Shown here piece after piece: positions 5,853 to 13,235 of a stretch of DNA of 15,168 nucleotides. The notes beneath the pieces were generated by a model that saw only the letters and a program-made list of their open reading frames with translations, made no database searches and was not told where the DNA came from. The translations under genes and the position numbers were made by a program. Positions within the stretch are counted from its first letter, which is position 1; every line of letters starts with the position of its first letter. Location of the stretch: the NCBI GenBank assembly GCA_002492525.1, contig DKZA01000033.1, forward strand, positions 1 to 15,168, given 5' to 3'. The DNA is from Lachnospiraceae bacterium UBA7086 (lineage in GTDB: Bacteria > Bacillota > Clostridia > Lachnospirales > Lachnospiraceae).

Positions 5853-6683
5853 ATGAGTCAATATATGTCTATCGGTAAAGTCTCAAAACTAAAGAATGTA
5901 AGTATTAAATCCCTGCGCTACTATGATCAGATTGGTATATTAAAACCGGCCTTTATCAACACAGAAACCAACTATCGCTATTACACGATGGATCAGCTCT
6001 ATCTCTTAGATGCAATTACCGTCTGTATTAAGCTTGGAATCCCCCTAAAGGATCTGAATAATTATGTGGAAAACAATTCCATAAATTTACAGAAACTTCT
6101 CTATGACGGCAAGATTCTGGCTGAGCAGAAGATTCTGGAGATTCACAATTGTCTGGGTACCCTACAGGAAACCTTGCAGAATATGGCCAGCCCCGTGACC
6201 GGCCTGGCTAAGATTCCGGAGAGTAAGAGCGGTATCCTTCTGCCCGACGGTTTCTACCACAATGAAATTGTAAAGCGTCAGATGCTGACGGTACCATTAG
6301 AAGACATGGATATTCCCAAATACTATGGTCAGTATATCCTGAAACTTTTTGTCACGGCACAACAACTGGGTACCGCTGTCGCTTATCCTTCCGGCGTACT
6401 TCACGAATACCGCAAAGGCGTATACAGCCGCCATATGTTCCTCACGATCACCGGCGATGCACCCACACTGCCGAAGGAATCCGAACGCACTGTGCGTACA
6501 ATTGAGGAAGGAGATTTCGCCTGCCGGCGAATCTCTACCCATGTGTCAGACTTTAATGCAATCAAGGATGAAATGAAAGAAGTCTTAAAGAGTGATGATT
6601 TCTGTATCATAGAGACAGATACTCTCTCGGAAGAGAACAAAAAAGACGGCTATCCTTTTGAATTAGAATATAAAATATCGTAA
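5853..6683 (+). CDS. MerR-family regulator with C-terminal effector domain
   Basis: A 276-aa protein. Residues 5-73 are a MerR winged helix-turn-helix (MSIGKVSKLKNVSIKSLRYYD, then NYRYYTMDQLYLLD). A coiled dimerisation helix (about 80-118) follows. The C-terminal domain of about 150 residues resembles the ligand-binding domains of BmrR-like multidrug regulators in length and place. The effector is unknown. The frame is open from 5820, but the ATG at 5853 is preferred: AGGA at 5841-5844 is 8 nt upstream and the MerR domain begins right there. The neighbouring kinase is convergent with only 17 bp between stops, so no shared operon. The target is probably its own promoter, since no efflux gene is adjacent. 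Confidence 0.88.
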   Translation: MSQYMSIGKVSKLKNVSIKSLRYYDQIGILKPAFINTETNYRYYTMDQLYLLDAITVCIKLGIPLKDLNNYVENNSINLQKLLYDGKILAEQKILEIHNCLGTLQETLQNMASPVTGLAKIPESKSGILLPDGFYHNEIVKRQMLTVPLEDMDIPKYYGQYILKLFVTAQQLGTAVAYPSGVLHEYRKGVYSRHMFLTITGDAPTLPKESERTVRTIEEGDFACRRISTHVSDFNAIKDEMKEVLKSDDFCIIETDTLSEENKKDGYPFELEYKIS

Positions 6684-6700
6684 GCAAAAGTAAATTTGCA

Positions 6701-7540
6701 TCAGTTTCGTTTCAGCTTGTATAAGATTTCCTCGAAAGGCACGCCGTCTGTAGGAGGCGTCTCCAGTTCTATAGCAGCTGTGATGCATTTCTTTACAAAG
6801 CCGGATGCCTTTCTCACAGAACGATCAAAAGGCACACCGTTTACGGCATCCGCCGCAATGATGGAAGCAAACACATCTCCCGTGCCGCAGCGCTCTGCCC
6901 CTGCCTTATGAATACGGATAAAACCGGACTGGTCTTCTTTTCCAGTCTCTTTTACATACACATAATTGGCGATAAACTCCCCCTGGGGAATCCCCGTAAT
7001 GACCACCCTGGAAGGCCCCATGGCTGCAAGCTGCTCCGCCATGGCACAGAGCTCTTTCTTCTTCCAGCCAGTCTCTTTATAAGGCCTGTCCGTGAGATAA
7101 CATGCCTCTGTCAGGTTCGGCGTGATAATATCCGCCAATGCCACTAACTTTCCCAATTCCCTGCACAACTCTACTGTATAGGCAGAGTATAGCCTTCCAT
7201 GATCCCCCATCACAGGATCCACCACCACCAGTGTATCTTCCTTGGAAAAATCACAAATAAATCGCTTCACAATATCTATCTGCCGTACTGAACCAAGATA
7301 ACCTGTGGCGATTCCATCAAATGTGAGTCCTATCTTAGCCCAATTCTCTATATATGACTCCATCCGATCCGTATAATCATCCATAAAAAAACTGGGGAAC
7401 GCTGTATTATTGGAAAAAATAGAAGTAGGCAGAGGACAGCCCTGCACGCCCAGATAAGATAGGATTGGAAGTATCACCGTCATAGCACATCTTCCATACC
7501 CGGCAATATCATTGATTACTGCAATTTTTTTCTGCATCAT
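6701..7540 (-). CDS. Pyridoxal/pyridoxamine kinase (ribokinase superfamily)
   Basis: Phosphorylates pyridoxal, pyridoxine or pyridoxamine with ATP in the vitamin B6 salvage route (PdxK/PdxY type). Its 279 aa are normal for the family. Visible marks are the N-terminal NDIAGYGRCAMT substrate loop (10-21), DPVMGDHG (108-115), TPNLTEA (140-146), VVITGIP (179-185) and the anion-hole/catalytic motif GTGD (219-222) with Asp222 as base. The SD GGGAG lies 4 nt before the first ATG (7540) and 7 nt before the second (7537), so either may serve; the difference is one Met. It has its own promoter at 7602-7630, so it need not be cotranscribed with flotillin upstream. PdxK and PdxY cannot be told apart by eye. 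Confidence 0.9.
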   Translation of the reverse strand: MMQKKIAVINDIAGYGRCAMTVILPILSYLGVQGCPLPTSIFSNNTAFPSFFMDDYTDRMESYIENWAKIGLTFDGIATGYLGSVRQIDIVKRFICDFSKEDTLVVVDPVMGDHGRLYSAYTVELCRELGKLVALADIITPNLTEACYLTDRPYKETGWKKKELCAMAEQLAAMGPSRVVITGIPQGEFIANYVYVKETGKEDQSGFIRIHKAGAERCGTGDVFASIIAADAVNGVPFDRSVRKASGFVKKCITAAIELETPPTDGVPFEEILYKLKRN

Positions 7541-7562
7541 TATTCTCCCTCAAAACAAATCA

Positions 7563-7597
7563 GAGATGACACAACCGTCATATAGTCATGTCATCTC
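7563..7597 (-). terminator. Hairpin between flotillin and pyridoxal kinase genes
   Basis: GAGATGACA (7563-7571) pairs with TGTCATCTC (7589-7597), a 9-bp stem with a 17-nt loop. On the minus strand it is followed by TGATTTGTTTT, a weak U-tract. It may end flotillin transcripts. Given the promoter at 7602-7630 it would also form the extreme 5' end of the kinase mRNA. Confidence 0.4.
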
Positions 7598-7601
7598 CTA
7601 T

Positions 7602-7630
7602 ATTTTACCCTTATTTCTATTGTTTTACAA
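7602..7630 (-). promoter_or_regulatory. Promoter of the pyridoxal kinase gene
   Basis: On the minus strand TTGTAA (7625-7630), a 17-bp spacer and TAAAAT (7602-7607), predicting a start near 7595 and a leader of about 55 nt. Confidence 0.5.
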
Positions 7631-7634
7631 TCTT

Positions 7635-9185
7635 TTATTCTTTCATCATGTCTTCTGTCACCGCCGCAGCCACCTTACCTTTTATCTCATCGGAAGCCTG
7701 GTCTAAACCGCTGATATTCACATTGCGGGTGACTTTTGCATCAAAAGTGCCGGCTTTCATAATATCCGCCAGATCTATTCCAACGGTCTCCTTCATGGAT
7801 TCAAACAGCTTCGCCATTACCGCAGGCACATTGCCAGCCATATCTCCCACACCTTCGGAACCGCCAATGATCGTAATCTTATCAATCTGGCTGAGGGGCT
7901 CGGATATCCTGGCTGCAATCTCAGGCAGCACGTCTATAAGCATTTCCGCCATCGCGGCGTTGTTGTATTTCTGATAAGCCTCCGCTTTCTTTTCCATAGC
8001 CTCCGCTTCTGCCAGACCCTTAGCCCTGATAGCTTCCGCCTCCGCCACACCTTTGGCACGGCTGGCTTCCGCCTCTGCCTCACCGACCATACGGATACCT
8101 ACGGCCTCCTGCTCCTTGGCAAATTTCTGGGCCTCCGCAGTTGCCTTTAATGCGTCCGCTTCCTTCTCCCGCTCAAATTTCTCTGCTTCCGCCTTCTTCT
8201 GGCGTTCATATAATTCCGCCTCAGACTGCTGCTGACGGGCGAACCTATCTGCTTCCGCTTTCTTCTTGACTTCCGCGTCCAGTGCTTTCTCCCGCACTTC
8301 CGCCTCTCGCTGTTTTAAGACAACTTCCTTCTCCTGCTTGGCGATACTAGCCTCAGCCGTTGCAATCTCAATGGTTTTTCTCTGCTCCTGTTCCTGGATG
8401 CTGTAGGCGGCATCCGCCTCAGCACGCTTGGTATCTTCCACCTTTTTCAATTCCGCCTGTTGCAGGGCAAGCTCATTGTTCTTCTTGGCAATCTCCCTCG
8501 CCGCATTGACCCGGGCATCGTTGGCCTGTTTATCGGCCTCCGCCTTGGCTACCGCGATTTCCTTATCGGCCTCTGCCTTGGCGATCGCCGCCTTCTTCTT
8601 GATCTGGGAAATATTATCGATACCCAGATCGTCAATGACACCGTTGCCATCCGCAAAGTTCTGCACATTAAAACTGACGATATCAAGACCCATCGCCGCC
8701 AGATCCGGCTCCGCATTTTCCTTCACCAGTTCCGCAAACTTCTGTCTGTCGCTGACCATCTCTTCCAGACGCATACGTCCTACGATCTCACGCATATTGC
8801 CTTCCAGCACTTCTCTGGCTATCCCCGCTATATATTGTGTATTCTGATTTAAGAAGTTCTGTGCTGCCCTGGCAAGTTTCTCCGGCTCCGCGCTGATCTT
8901 TACATTGACTGCCGCATCCACCTGGATATTGATATAATCCGCAGTCGGCACCGCATTAGAAGTCTTTACGTCAATGGCGATCAGTTTCAGACTCAGCTTA
9001 TCCAGGCGCTCGAAGAAGGGAATTTTTACGCTGGCCTTCCCGATAATCACCTTCTTGCGCAAACCGGAAATAATAAATGCCGTGTCCGGCGGTGCCTTCT
9101 TGTACCCCGTGGCCACAACCACAATCAATAACACAATCAGCACCACCGCCACCAGCTTCCAGATCAATCCTGCTAATATTCCCAT
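7635..9185 (-). CDS. floT: Flotillin-like membrane scaffold protein
   Basis: A 516-aa protein, near the length of Bacillus FloT. An N-terminal hydrophobic helix (5-27) anchors it to the membrane. A PHB/SPFH domain (about 28-190) is followed by a long EA-rich coiled coil (about 195-410) with repeats such as KAEADK and AEAEA, and a C-terminal region ending in an acidic tail. Flotillins assemble into oligomers that organise functional membrane microdomains and affect membrane fluidity and signalling. The short FloA type lacks this long coiled coil. The SD AAGGGGGAA, 4-9 nt before ATG, supports the start. It lies 40 bp after the acyltransferase with no promoter seen between, so cotranscription is likely. 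The usual NfeD-like partner gene is not next to it. Confidence 0.92.
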   Translation of the reverse strand: MGILAGLIWKLVAVVLIVLLIVVVATGYKKAPPDTAFIISGLRKKVIIGKASVKIPFFERLDKLSLKLIAIDVKTSNAVPTADYINIQVDAAVNVKISAEPEKLARAAQNFLNQNTQYIAGIAREVLEGNMREIVGRMRLEEMVSDRQKFAELVKENAEPDLAAMGLDIVSFNVQNFADGNGVIDDLGIDNISQIKKKAAIAKAEADKEIAVAKAEADKQANDARVNAAREIAKKNNELALQQAELKKVEDTKRAEADAAYSIQEQEQRKTIEIATAEASIAKQEKEVVLKQREAEVREKALDAEVKKKAEADRFARQQQSEAELYERQKKAEAEKFEREKEADALKATAEAQKFAKEQEAVGIRMVGEAEAEASRAKGVAEAEAIRAKGLAEAEAMEKKAEAYQKYNNAAMAEMLIDVLPEIAARISEPLSQIDKITIIGGSEGVGDMAGNVPAVMAKLFESMKETVGIDLADIMKAGTFDAKVTRNVNISGLDQASDEIKGKVAAAVTEDMMKE

Positions 9186-9225
9186 AATGTTCCCCCTTTT
9201 CTTTTGTATGATTCATAAATAGCTT

Positions 9226-10278
9226 TTATACCTTTTGCGCTCTCCATCTGCCAAGAGCCCCCGCAAGATAGGCATATATCTTATCGAGCCCCACCGCCAG
9301 CAGATAGATATAGCCCACCGAACTGATAAACAAAAGCAGCGTATTGGAACCGCTCATGACCGTGCCGGAGAAATTCGGCAGGTACCGATACAGGAACACA
9401 TGATGCAGCAGATAATAAGCAAAGGAATGTCTGCCGATCGTTGCGATCAGCTTCTGTACCCGCTCCGACTTAATCCAGGTGGATACCTCCATAATAATCA
9501 TATAGAGCGAAACCGCCAGCATAAAGACCACATGATAAGCGTTGAAATAATACCCTGACTGTTCCACCAGATAAACCATAATATACAGGCCTACCCCTAC
9601 TACAGCCAAAATCCGCCTGCCGATGACTACGGCCTTCTGGCGGGGACTCTTCCTGATCATCTCAAACAACATTCCCATCACGAAATACATACTGCACACA
9701 ATAATGTTCTTTTCGATCATCATATCAAAAGGATTGTTGTACAAAAGCCAGATACTGGCCCCCAAAAATACCACTGGCAGAATATATTTACACTTGCACA
9801 TGATCAGCCTGTATAGAGGGAAAAGAATATAAAGTATAATAATGGCTCCTAAGAACCATTCGCCGATCATATAGAAATTATCCACATATTCATACAGATA
9901 ACCGTCCATCCCGATCACTGTCAGAAGAAAATTCACCTTCGGCGCATTGGGCATGGATTTTGAGCGGTAAAAAAAGTCAAGAAATGCAAAAAGATAGGCA
10001 AGCCAGAACAGGGGGAAAATCCCCAGAAATCTTTTCTTATAATATTCCTTTAAAGATAATTGTTCTTCATAACGATAGATTAATGCCGCACCGGACACCA
10101 TAAAGAAACAGGAGACCGCGATTGGCGCCCACACGATGTGGATGATCCCCTGAAAAATATCAATATAAGCCGCTTCAATACCAAGCGTCCTGACTGCCAC
10201 CGAAAAGTGATAAGATGTAATCATCAGAAATCCGACAATCCGGATCAGATCCAGATAAAGCACACGTTGTTTTTTCAT
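9226..10278 (-). CDS. Acyltransferase-3 family membrane protein
   Basis: A 350-aa integral membrane protein with about ten hydrophobic segments. RVLYLDLIRIVGFLMITSYH at 5-24 is the family's first helix, with the conserved catalytic His at 24. CFFMVSGAAL (57-66) and the EYYKKRFLGIFPLFW segment are also typical. The family moves acyl groups, often acetyl, from the cytosolic side onto surface sugars such as peptidoglycan, teichoic acids or exopolysaccharide. The acceptor cannot be read from sequence. GAGGAG lies 12 nt before ATG, a somewhat long spacing. A promoter and a large inverted repeat lie immediately upstream, one arm covering the start codon. It probably leads a two-gene unit with flotillin. 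Confidence 0.88.
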   Translation of the reverse strand: MKKQRVLYLDLIRIVGFLMITSYHFSVAVRTLGIEAAYIDIFQGIIHIVWAPIAVSCFFMVSGAALIYRYEEQLSLKEYYKKRFLGIFPLFWLAYLFAFLDFFYRSKSMPNAPKVNFLLTVIGMDGYLYEYVDNFYMIGEWFLGAIIILYILFPLYRLIMCKCKYILPVVFLGASIWLLYNNPFDMMIEKNIIVCSMYFVMGMLFEMIRKSPRQKAVVIGRRILAVVGVGLYIMVYLVEQSGYYFNAYHVVFMLAVSLYMIIMEVSTWIKSERVQKLIATIGRHSFAYYLLHHVFLYRYLPNFSGTVMSGSNTLLLFISSVGYIYLLAVGLDKIYAYLAGALGRWRAQKV

Positions 10279-10329
10279 TGTGGTATACCGCTCCTCATAA
10301 ACTCATGAATGAATATAGTATACCACAAT
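10277..10329. repeat. 12-bp inverted repeat spanning start codon and -10
   Basis: ATTGTGGTATAC (10277-10288) and GTATACCACAAT (10318-10329) are perfect complements 29 bp apart. One arm covers two bases of the acyltransferase start codon; the other covers its -10. Each holds a near-palindromic GGTATACC or AGTATACC core. The predicted transcript starts between the arms, so a DNA operator pair is more likely than an RNA hairpin. Confidence 0.65.
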
Positions 10330-10345
10330 TTTGATATACTGTCAC
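10317..10345 (-). promoter_or_regulatory. Promoter of acyltransferase-flotillin unit
   Basis: On the minus strand GTGACA (10340-10345), a 17-bp spacer and TATACT (10317-10322). The predicted start is near 10310, giving a leader of about 32 nt that contains GAGGAG. Confidence 0.6.
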
Positions 10346-10381
10346 TGCTATGCAGGCATAAATCAGCCTTAAATTTGTCTC

Positions 10382-10402
10382 AAAAATATGACACTTGTGT
10401 CA
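10382..10402 (-). terminator. Short terminator-like palindrome at the operon end
   Basis: TGACACTTGTGTCA (10389-10402) overlaps the stop codon of the 220-aa gene. On the minus strand it is followed by TATTTTTG. The stem is only 5-6 bp, so termination would be modest. Confidence 0.4.
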
Positions 10403-11062
10403 CCCTATAAACTTTTTATCTCTCTTCTCCTCAATCTGTTTCTGCTCCTCAGCGCTGATCACGCCCACCGCCTCGTCCACGGACTGATCATTTCCCTCTT
10501 TATCCGCTTCTTCCTTGTTATTCTTGATCAGTTCCTCATCTATCCTGTCAATCTGGGACTTGGCCTCTCTGGCTTGTTTCACTTCTGTAATCTTGCGCAT
10601 GATCGCATTGATATCCTCCGGAGAAAACAGATCCAGACATTTCATCAGGCTCGTCATATCATTCAGATCGATTTTCACTGTACCAACAGACGTACTTACA
10701 TGAATCCAATCGGGATTGGCGCTGCCGCCGATGGTAATGGTATTGCCATACATACAGTCCTTGGTTATCGACACATGCGCTCCATTATGCCAGAAATCCT
10801 CCGTCACCGGGTTCCCCGGTGTAGGATCATCCATCCGATATAAGACAATCCCGATGGAATCGGTGGCTCCATAAGATTCTCCCGATGCCAGATACTCATC
10901 CGCCCTCTTTAACTGTGCTGCAAAAGAATTGTCATTGCCGTCTCCCTCCAGGCCGGCCTTGCGCCGGAAAGCCACTTTATCCGCATACTGCTTCAACTGC
11001 TCCGGCGTATGATTAGTAGTATCTATATATCCACATCCTTTAAAAGGACTGCTTCCGATCAT
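10400..11062 (-). CDS. Unrecognised 220-aa soluble protein, third gene of ECF operon
   Basis: I do not recognise the family. It begins MIGSSPFKGCGYIDTTNHT and has no signal peptide or membrane segment. Residues about 60-140 look like a compact beta-rich domain (IGIVLYRMDD, HVSITKDCMYGNTITIGG, WIHVSTSVGTVKIDLNDM). Residues 145-220 are a charged helical region, probably coiled coil, rich in Glu and Lys. Its ATG overlaps the stop of the preceding gene (ATGA), and AGGAGG lies 7 nt upstream, so the two are translationally coupled. As the third gene behind an ECF sigma gene it may be a regulator or an output of that sigma factor. It is not a membrane anti-sigma; the function is unknown. Confidence 0.8.
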   Translation of the reverse strand: MIGSSPFKGCGYIDTTNHTPEQLKQYADKVAFRRKAGLEGDGNDNSFAAQLKRADEYLASGESYGATDSIGIVLYRMDDPTPGNPVTEDFWHNGAHVSITKDCMYGNTITIGGSANPDWIHVSTSVGTVKIDLNDMTSLMKCLDLFSPEDINAIMRKITEVKQAREAKSQIDRIDEELIKNNKEEADKEGNDQSVDEAVGVISAEEQKQIEEKRDKKFIG

Positions 11063-11553
11063 TTTTCTTCCTCCTTTTTAAGCTCTCCTATCGTCTCAAG
11101 CGCAAACCGTTCAATCGCATGTTCTGTTCCTTCCGGCACCCGCTTCGTATCTACCTGATAAGCTTCCAGTCTGCCGTCCTCATACTTAGCCTCCACATAG
11201 ACCTGCGCCTCCTGCGCCTGAATCTTCCCCTTAAGCGTATAACCCTCCGTGACTGCGATCCGGACATTATCGCTCTCCTCATAACTCATATGTTTTACCT
11301 CCACAGTCTGTAAAGCATCCGTCAAAGCCGTAGAGTTCACTCGTATGCCCGGCCCTGCGCCGATCCTTCCCATGCCGGACTTCTCCTTCACTTTCTCTGC
11401 CTGTGCCTCTGTGCCCGCAATATCTTCCCTTCCCTGACCGCGGTATTTCATGTTCTGTCTCAGTCTTTCCTGAAATCCTTCCGTCTGATCCGGCTTTCTG
11501 GCGTTTGAATACTCCGGCACAGCACCGCCTCTTGTTACCTCCTGTATGCCCAT
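11059..11553 (-). CDS. Unrecognised 164-aa soluble protein, second gene of ECF operon
   Basis: No family is recognised. The first ~70 residues are polar and low-complexity (Gln, Arg, Gly rich). The C-terminal ~90 form a likely alpha/beta domain with alternating beta strands (IAVTEGYTLKGKIQ, EAQVYVEAKYEDGRLEAYQV) and a final helix. There is no transmembrane helix, zinc motif or signal peptide. It starts 3 nt after the sigma stop, with its ribosome site GGGAGG inside the sigma gene's last codons, and overlaps the next gene by 4 nt. This place is usually held by an anti-sigma factor. A soluble anti-sigma role is therefore possible but unproven. Confidence 0.8.
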   Translation of the reverse strand: MGIQEVTRGGAVPEYSNARKPDQTEGFQERLRQNMKYRGQGREDIAGTEAQAEKVKEKSGMGRIGAGPGIRVNSTALTDALQTVEVKHMSYEESDNVRIAVTEGYTLKGKIQAQEAQVYVEAKYEDGRLEAYQVDTKRVPEGTEHAIERFALETIGELKKEEEK

Positions 11554-11556
11554 GTT

Positions 11557-12045
11557 CTACGGCCTCCCTTCCGTCAGAATTTTCTCGACTTCCTCCCTGC
11601 CCCTGCGCAGCCTCGTCTTGATCGTCGCCTCTTTTTCATTTAAGACACTGGCAATCTCATGGATTGTATAGTCCTCATAATAAAAAAGATAGATCGGATT
11701 CCGGTAATGTACCGGCAGCTGCAGCACCGCCTCAAGCGTCCTGTCGTCCTTGACCTGGTAAGGCAGATAAATATTCTGCTTTGCTGATACAAAGGATTCG
11801 TTCCATGCCACTGTCCTCTGATACCAGCCGCTCTTTAAAATGTCCAGACAAATATGAATGGTGGTTCGTATGAGCCACGCCTTCTCATGCTCCTTATTCT
11901 GAATCGGCTTCTCGTCCTTCATATAGCGCAGAAAGGCTTCCTGCACCGCATCCTCGGCATCCGCCCGGTTCTTCATATTAGAAAAAGCAATTCGATACAG
12001 CATGGACTGGTACTCTTCCACCAGATAGTTCCATCTCTGCTCCAT
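11557..12045 (-). CDS. ECF RNA polymerase sigma factor (first locus)
   Basis: A 162-aa sigma-70 family extracytoplasmic-function factor. Region 2 covers about 5-70, with the characteristic DAEDAVQEAFLR (29-40). Region 4 helix-turn-helix covers about 105-155, with the motif YTIHEIASVLNEKEATIKTR (126-145). There is no region 3 or C-terminal extension. It directs RNA polymerase to a small regulon, likely its own promoter included, because a TGAAAC/CGTA-type site lies upstream. The ribosome site is GAGGGA about 11 nt before ATG; a second G-run directly abuts the ATG. It leads a tight three-gene operon with two soluble unknown proteins and no membrane anti-sigma. Confidence 0.92.
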   Translation of the reverse strand: MEQRWNYLVEEYQSMLYRIAFSNMKNRADAEDAVQEAFLRYMKDEKPIQNKEHEKAWLIRTTIHICLDILKSGWYQRTVAWNESFVSAKQNIYLPYQVKDDRTLEAVLQLPVHYRNPIYLFYYEDYTIHEIASVLNEKEATIKTRLRRGREEVEKILTEGRP

Positions 12046-12119
12046 CCCCTCGTAATTCCCTCTGTTATTCTATAGATATCTACATCTTAACATACTTCTT
12101 TTGGCCGTCCTATATACAA

Positions 12120-12146
12120 TACGAATGAAGAAGGTAAAAAGTTTCA
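12120..12146 (-). promoter_or_regulatory. ECF-type promoter, sigma-W-like
   Basis: On the minus strand TGAAAC (12141-12146), a 17-bp spacer starting with five T, and CGTA (12120-12123). Sigma-W-type promoters in Firmicutes have TGAAAC and CGTA about 16-17 bp apart, with a T-rich start of the spacer. Autoregulation by the downstream ECF factor is inferred. The leader is about 66 nt. Confidence 0.65.
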
Positions 12147-12154
12147 TGAAATAA

Positions 12155-12193
12155 AAAAATCCGTGAATAACATACCACCTTTCACGGATTTTT
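12155..12193. terminator. Bidirectional terminator between Rpn remnant and ECF operon
   Basis: AAAAATCCGTGAA (12155-12167) pairs perfectly with TTCACGGATTTTT (12181-12193). On the minus strand the T-run extends to seven. It ends the Rpn pseudogene transcript and isolates the ECF promoter. Confidence 0.8.
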
Positions 12194-12206
12194 AATGTTT
12201 AACGAT

Positions 12207-12930
12207 TTAATCTGGCTGATACCCGTGCTCCAATGCCCAGGCTAAGAGCTTGTCCTTCTCAGACGAAAGCCTCTCAATCTCCACGTCCCGTTTCTCAATC
12301 TCCGCATCCCGCCATTCCATCTCATGCTTAAGCCCAAGCTGGGTGCGGTAATAATCTTCCCTGGCCTCACACTGAAGCCGTATCATCTCTTCCTGGCTGA
12401 GACGGTAGACAGTAGAAGCAGCATCAGAGATATAGTTGTTATTTTTTGCGAGCATCTTAATCTCCTCCCATGTGGTGGACTTAAAGAGGGAAGCCCAGTA
12501 ATCAATCTGATAGTATTTATCTTCCTCGGTGGCAAGATCTATACGACTTAAGTTTAACACACACAGGCGCAGCTTGTCACTATATAAATGGTAATTTTTA
12601 ACATTTCTAAATTCATAAGTTGCATAAAATTCCGGATATTCCGGAAACAGGGTATAGTCCAGCAGACCAATCTGAGCCACGGGTTTTACGTTCGTATAAT
12701 CTTCACCGGCCCTTAAGCTGTCAAAGGTCCTGCACAGATAGCATAAGGAGCGCTCCGGCCAGTTGTACTGGTAGTGAACAGATAAGTCCTTTCAGGGTAG
12801 TGTTGCTGCGCTGTAAGAGAGCGCGGAAGAGATAGTCATTGGACATGCGGATGGGGACCGGTCCCGTGGCCGAGAGCCAGGCATCATCGGATGACATGGT
12901 CTGGAGATAGTTTTCAGATGTGTTGTTCAT
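12207..12930 (-). pseudogene. Rpn-family recombination-promoting nuclease, internally deleted
   Basis: A remnant of a PD-(D/E)XK nuclease/transposase-like Rpn protein. The 5' part (from ATG 12930, SD AAAGGA) encodes SNDYLFRALLQRSNTTLKGL, the family's N-terminus. After about 48 residues the frame shifts: the next homologous segment, YNWPERSLCYLCRTFDSLRA, begins in another frame near 12765. That frame runs through IGLLDYTLFPEYPEFYATYE and DYWASLFKSTTWEEI to a coiled-coil tail and a stop at 12207. By comparison with the usual protein, about 60 residues holding the catalytic Asp and Glu-x-Gln strands are missing at the junction. Nuclease activity is therefore lost. The distal part could be translated from the GTG at 12680 only if a new start has arisen. 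Such genes are frequent and often decayed in Lachnospiraceae. Confidence 0.82.
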
Positions 12931-13078
12931 AGACGTGTCCTTTCTTTAGCAGACAGAAATAGAGCAGATAGAAGTTGACAGTTCAATGCAAAGTGTAAAA
13001 ATATAAGGGAAATAAATGTGATATAAAAAAGATACTAACAGACCCCTTATGATAAAAAGATGTTTCAGATATGAACTA

Positions 13079-13107
13079 AATATATCATAGAAATTTTGGG
13101 GCGTCAA
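13079..13107 (-). promoter_or_regulatory. Promoter of the Rpn pseudogene
   Basis: On the minus strand TTGACG (13102-13107), a 17-bp spacer and TATATT (13079-13084). The leader is about 140 nt to the ATG at 12930. The rest of the 305-bp gap 12931-13235 holds only this promoter and the anti-sigma terminator; an open frame there (12946-13227) has no ribosome site and crosses both. Confidence 0.55.
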
Positions 13108-13182
13108 TCTTCTTTTCGTACGATTTGGAATTGCCATGTCAAAAATAAAGGAGAAGCTTTCCGATTTTGAAATTTTTTTCGC

Positions 13183-13213
13183 AGAAAAACCCCCTGCGTT
13201 ACACAGAGGGTTT
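13183..13213 (-). terminator. Terminator of second ECF sigma/anti-sigma operon
   Basis: On the minus strand AAACCCTCTGTG-TAA-CGCAGGGGGTTT, a 12-bp stem with two G-T pairs, followed by further T residues (13185-13186). It starts about 22 nt past the anti-sigma stop. Confidence 0.75.
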
Positions 13214-13235
13214 CCTGTCATACCCATATAAACGA

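Noticed and set aside
8000..8600. Short recurring GC-rich words that might suggest a repeat array or CRISPR
   Set aside because: They arise from repeated KAEAEA-type codons in the flotillin coiled coil; there are no regular spacers.
8428..8852. Plus-strand frames of 130-139 aa inside the flotillin gene
   Set aside because: They are shadows of the repetitive Ala/Glu/Lys coiled-coil codons on the other strand, with no ribosome sites or homology.
401..13050. Twelve-base similarity between the small RNA (401-412) and the antisense of the Rpn leader (13038-13050)
   Set aside because: It needs a bulged base, the target gene is broken, and such a match is expected by chance in a window of this size.
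12946..13227. Minus-strand 93-aa frame
   Set aside because: It crosses the anti-sigma terminator and the Rpn promoter, lacks a ribosome site and has no recognisable sequence.
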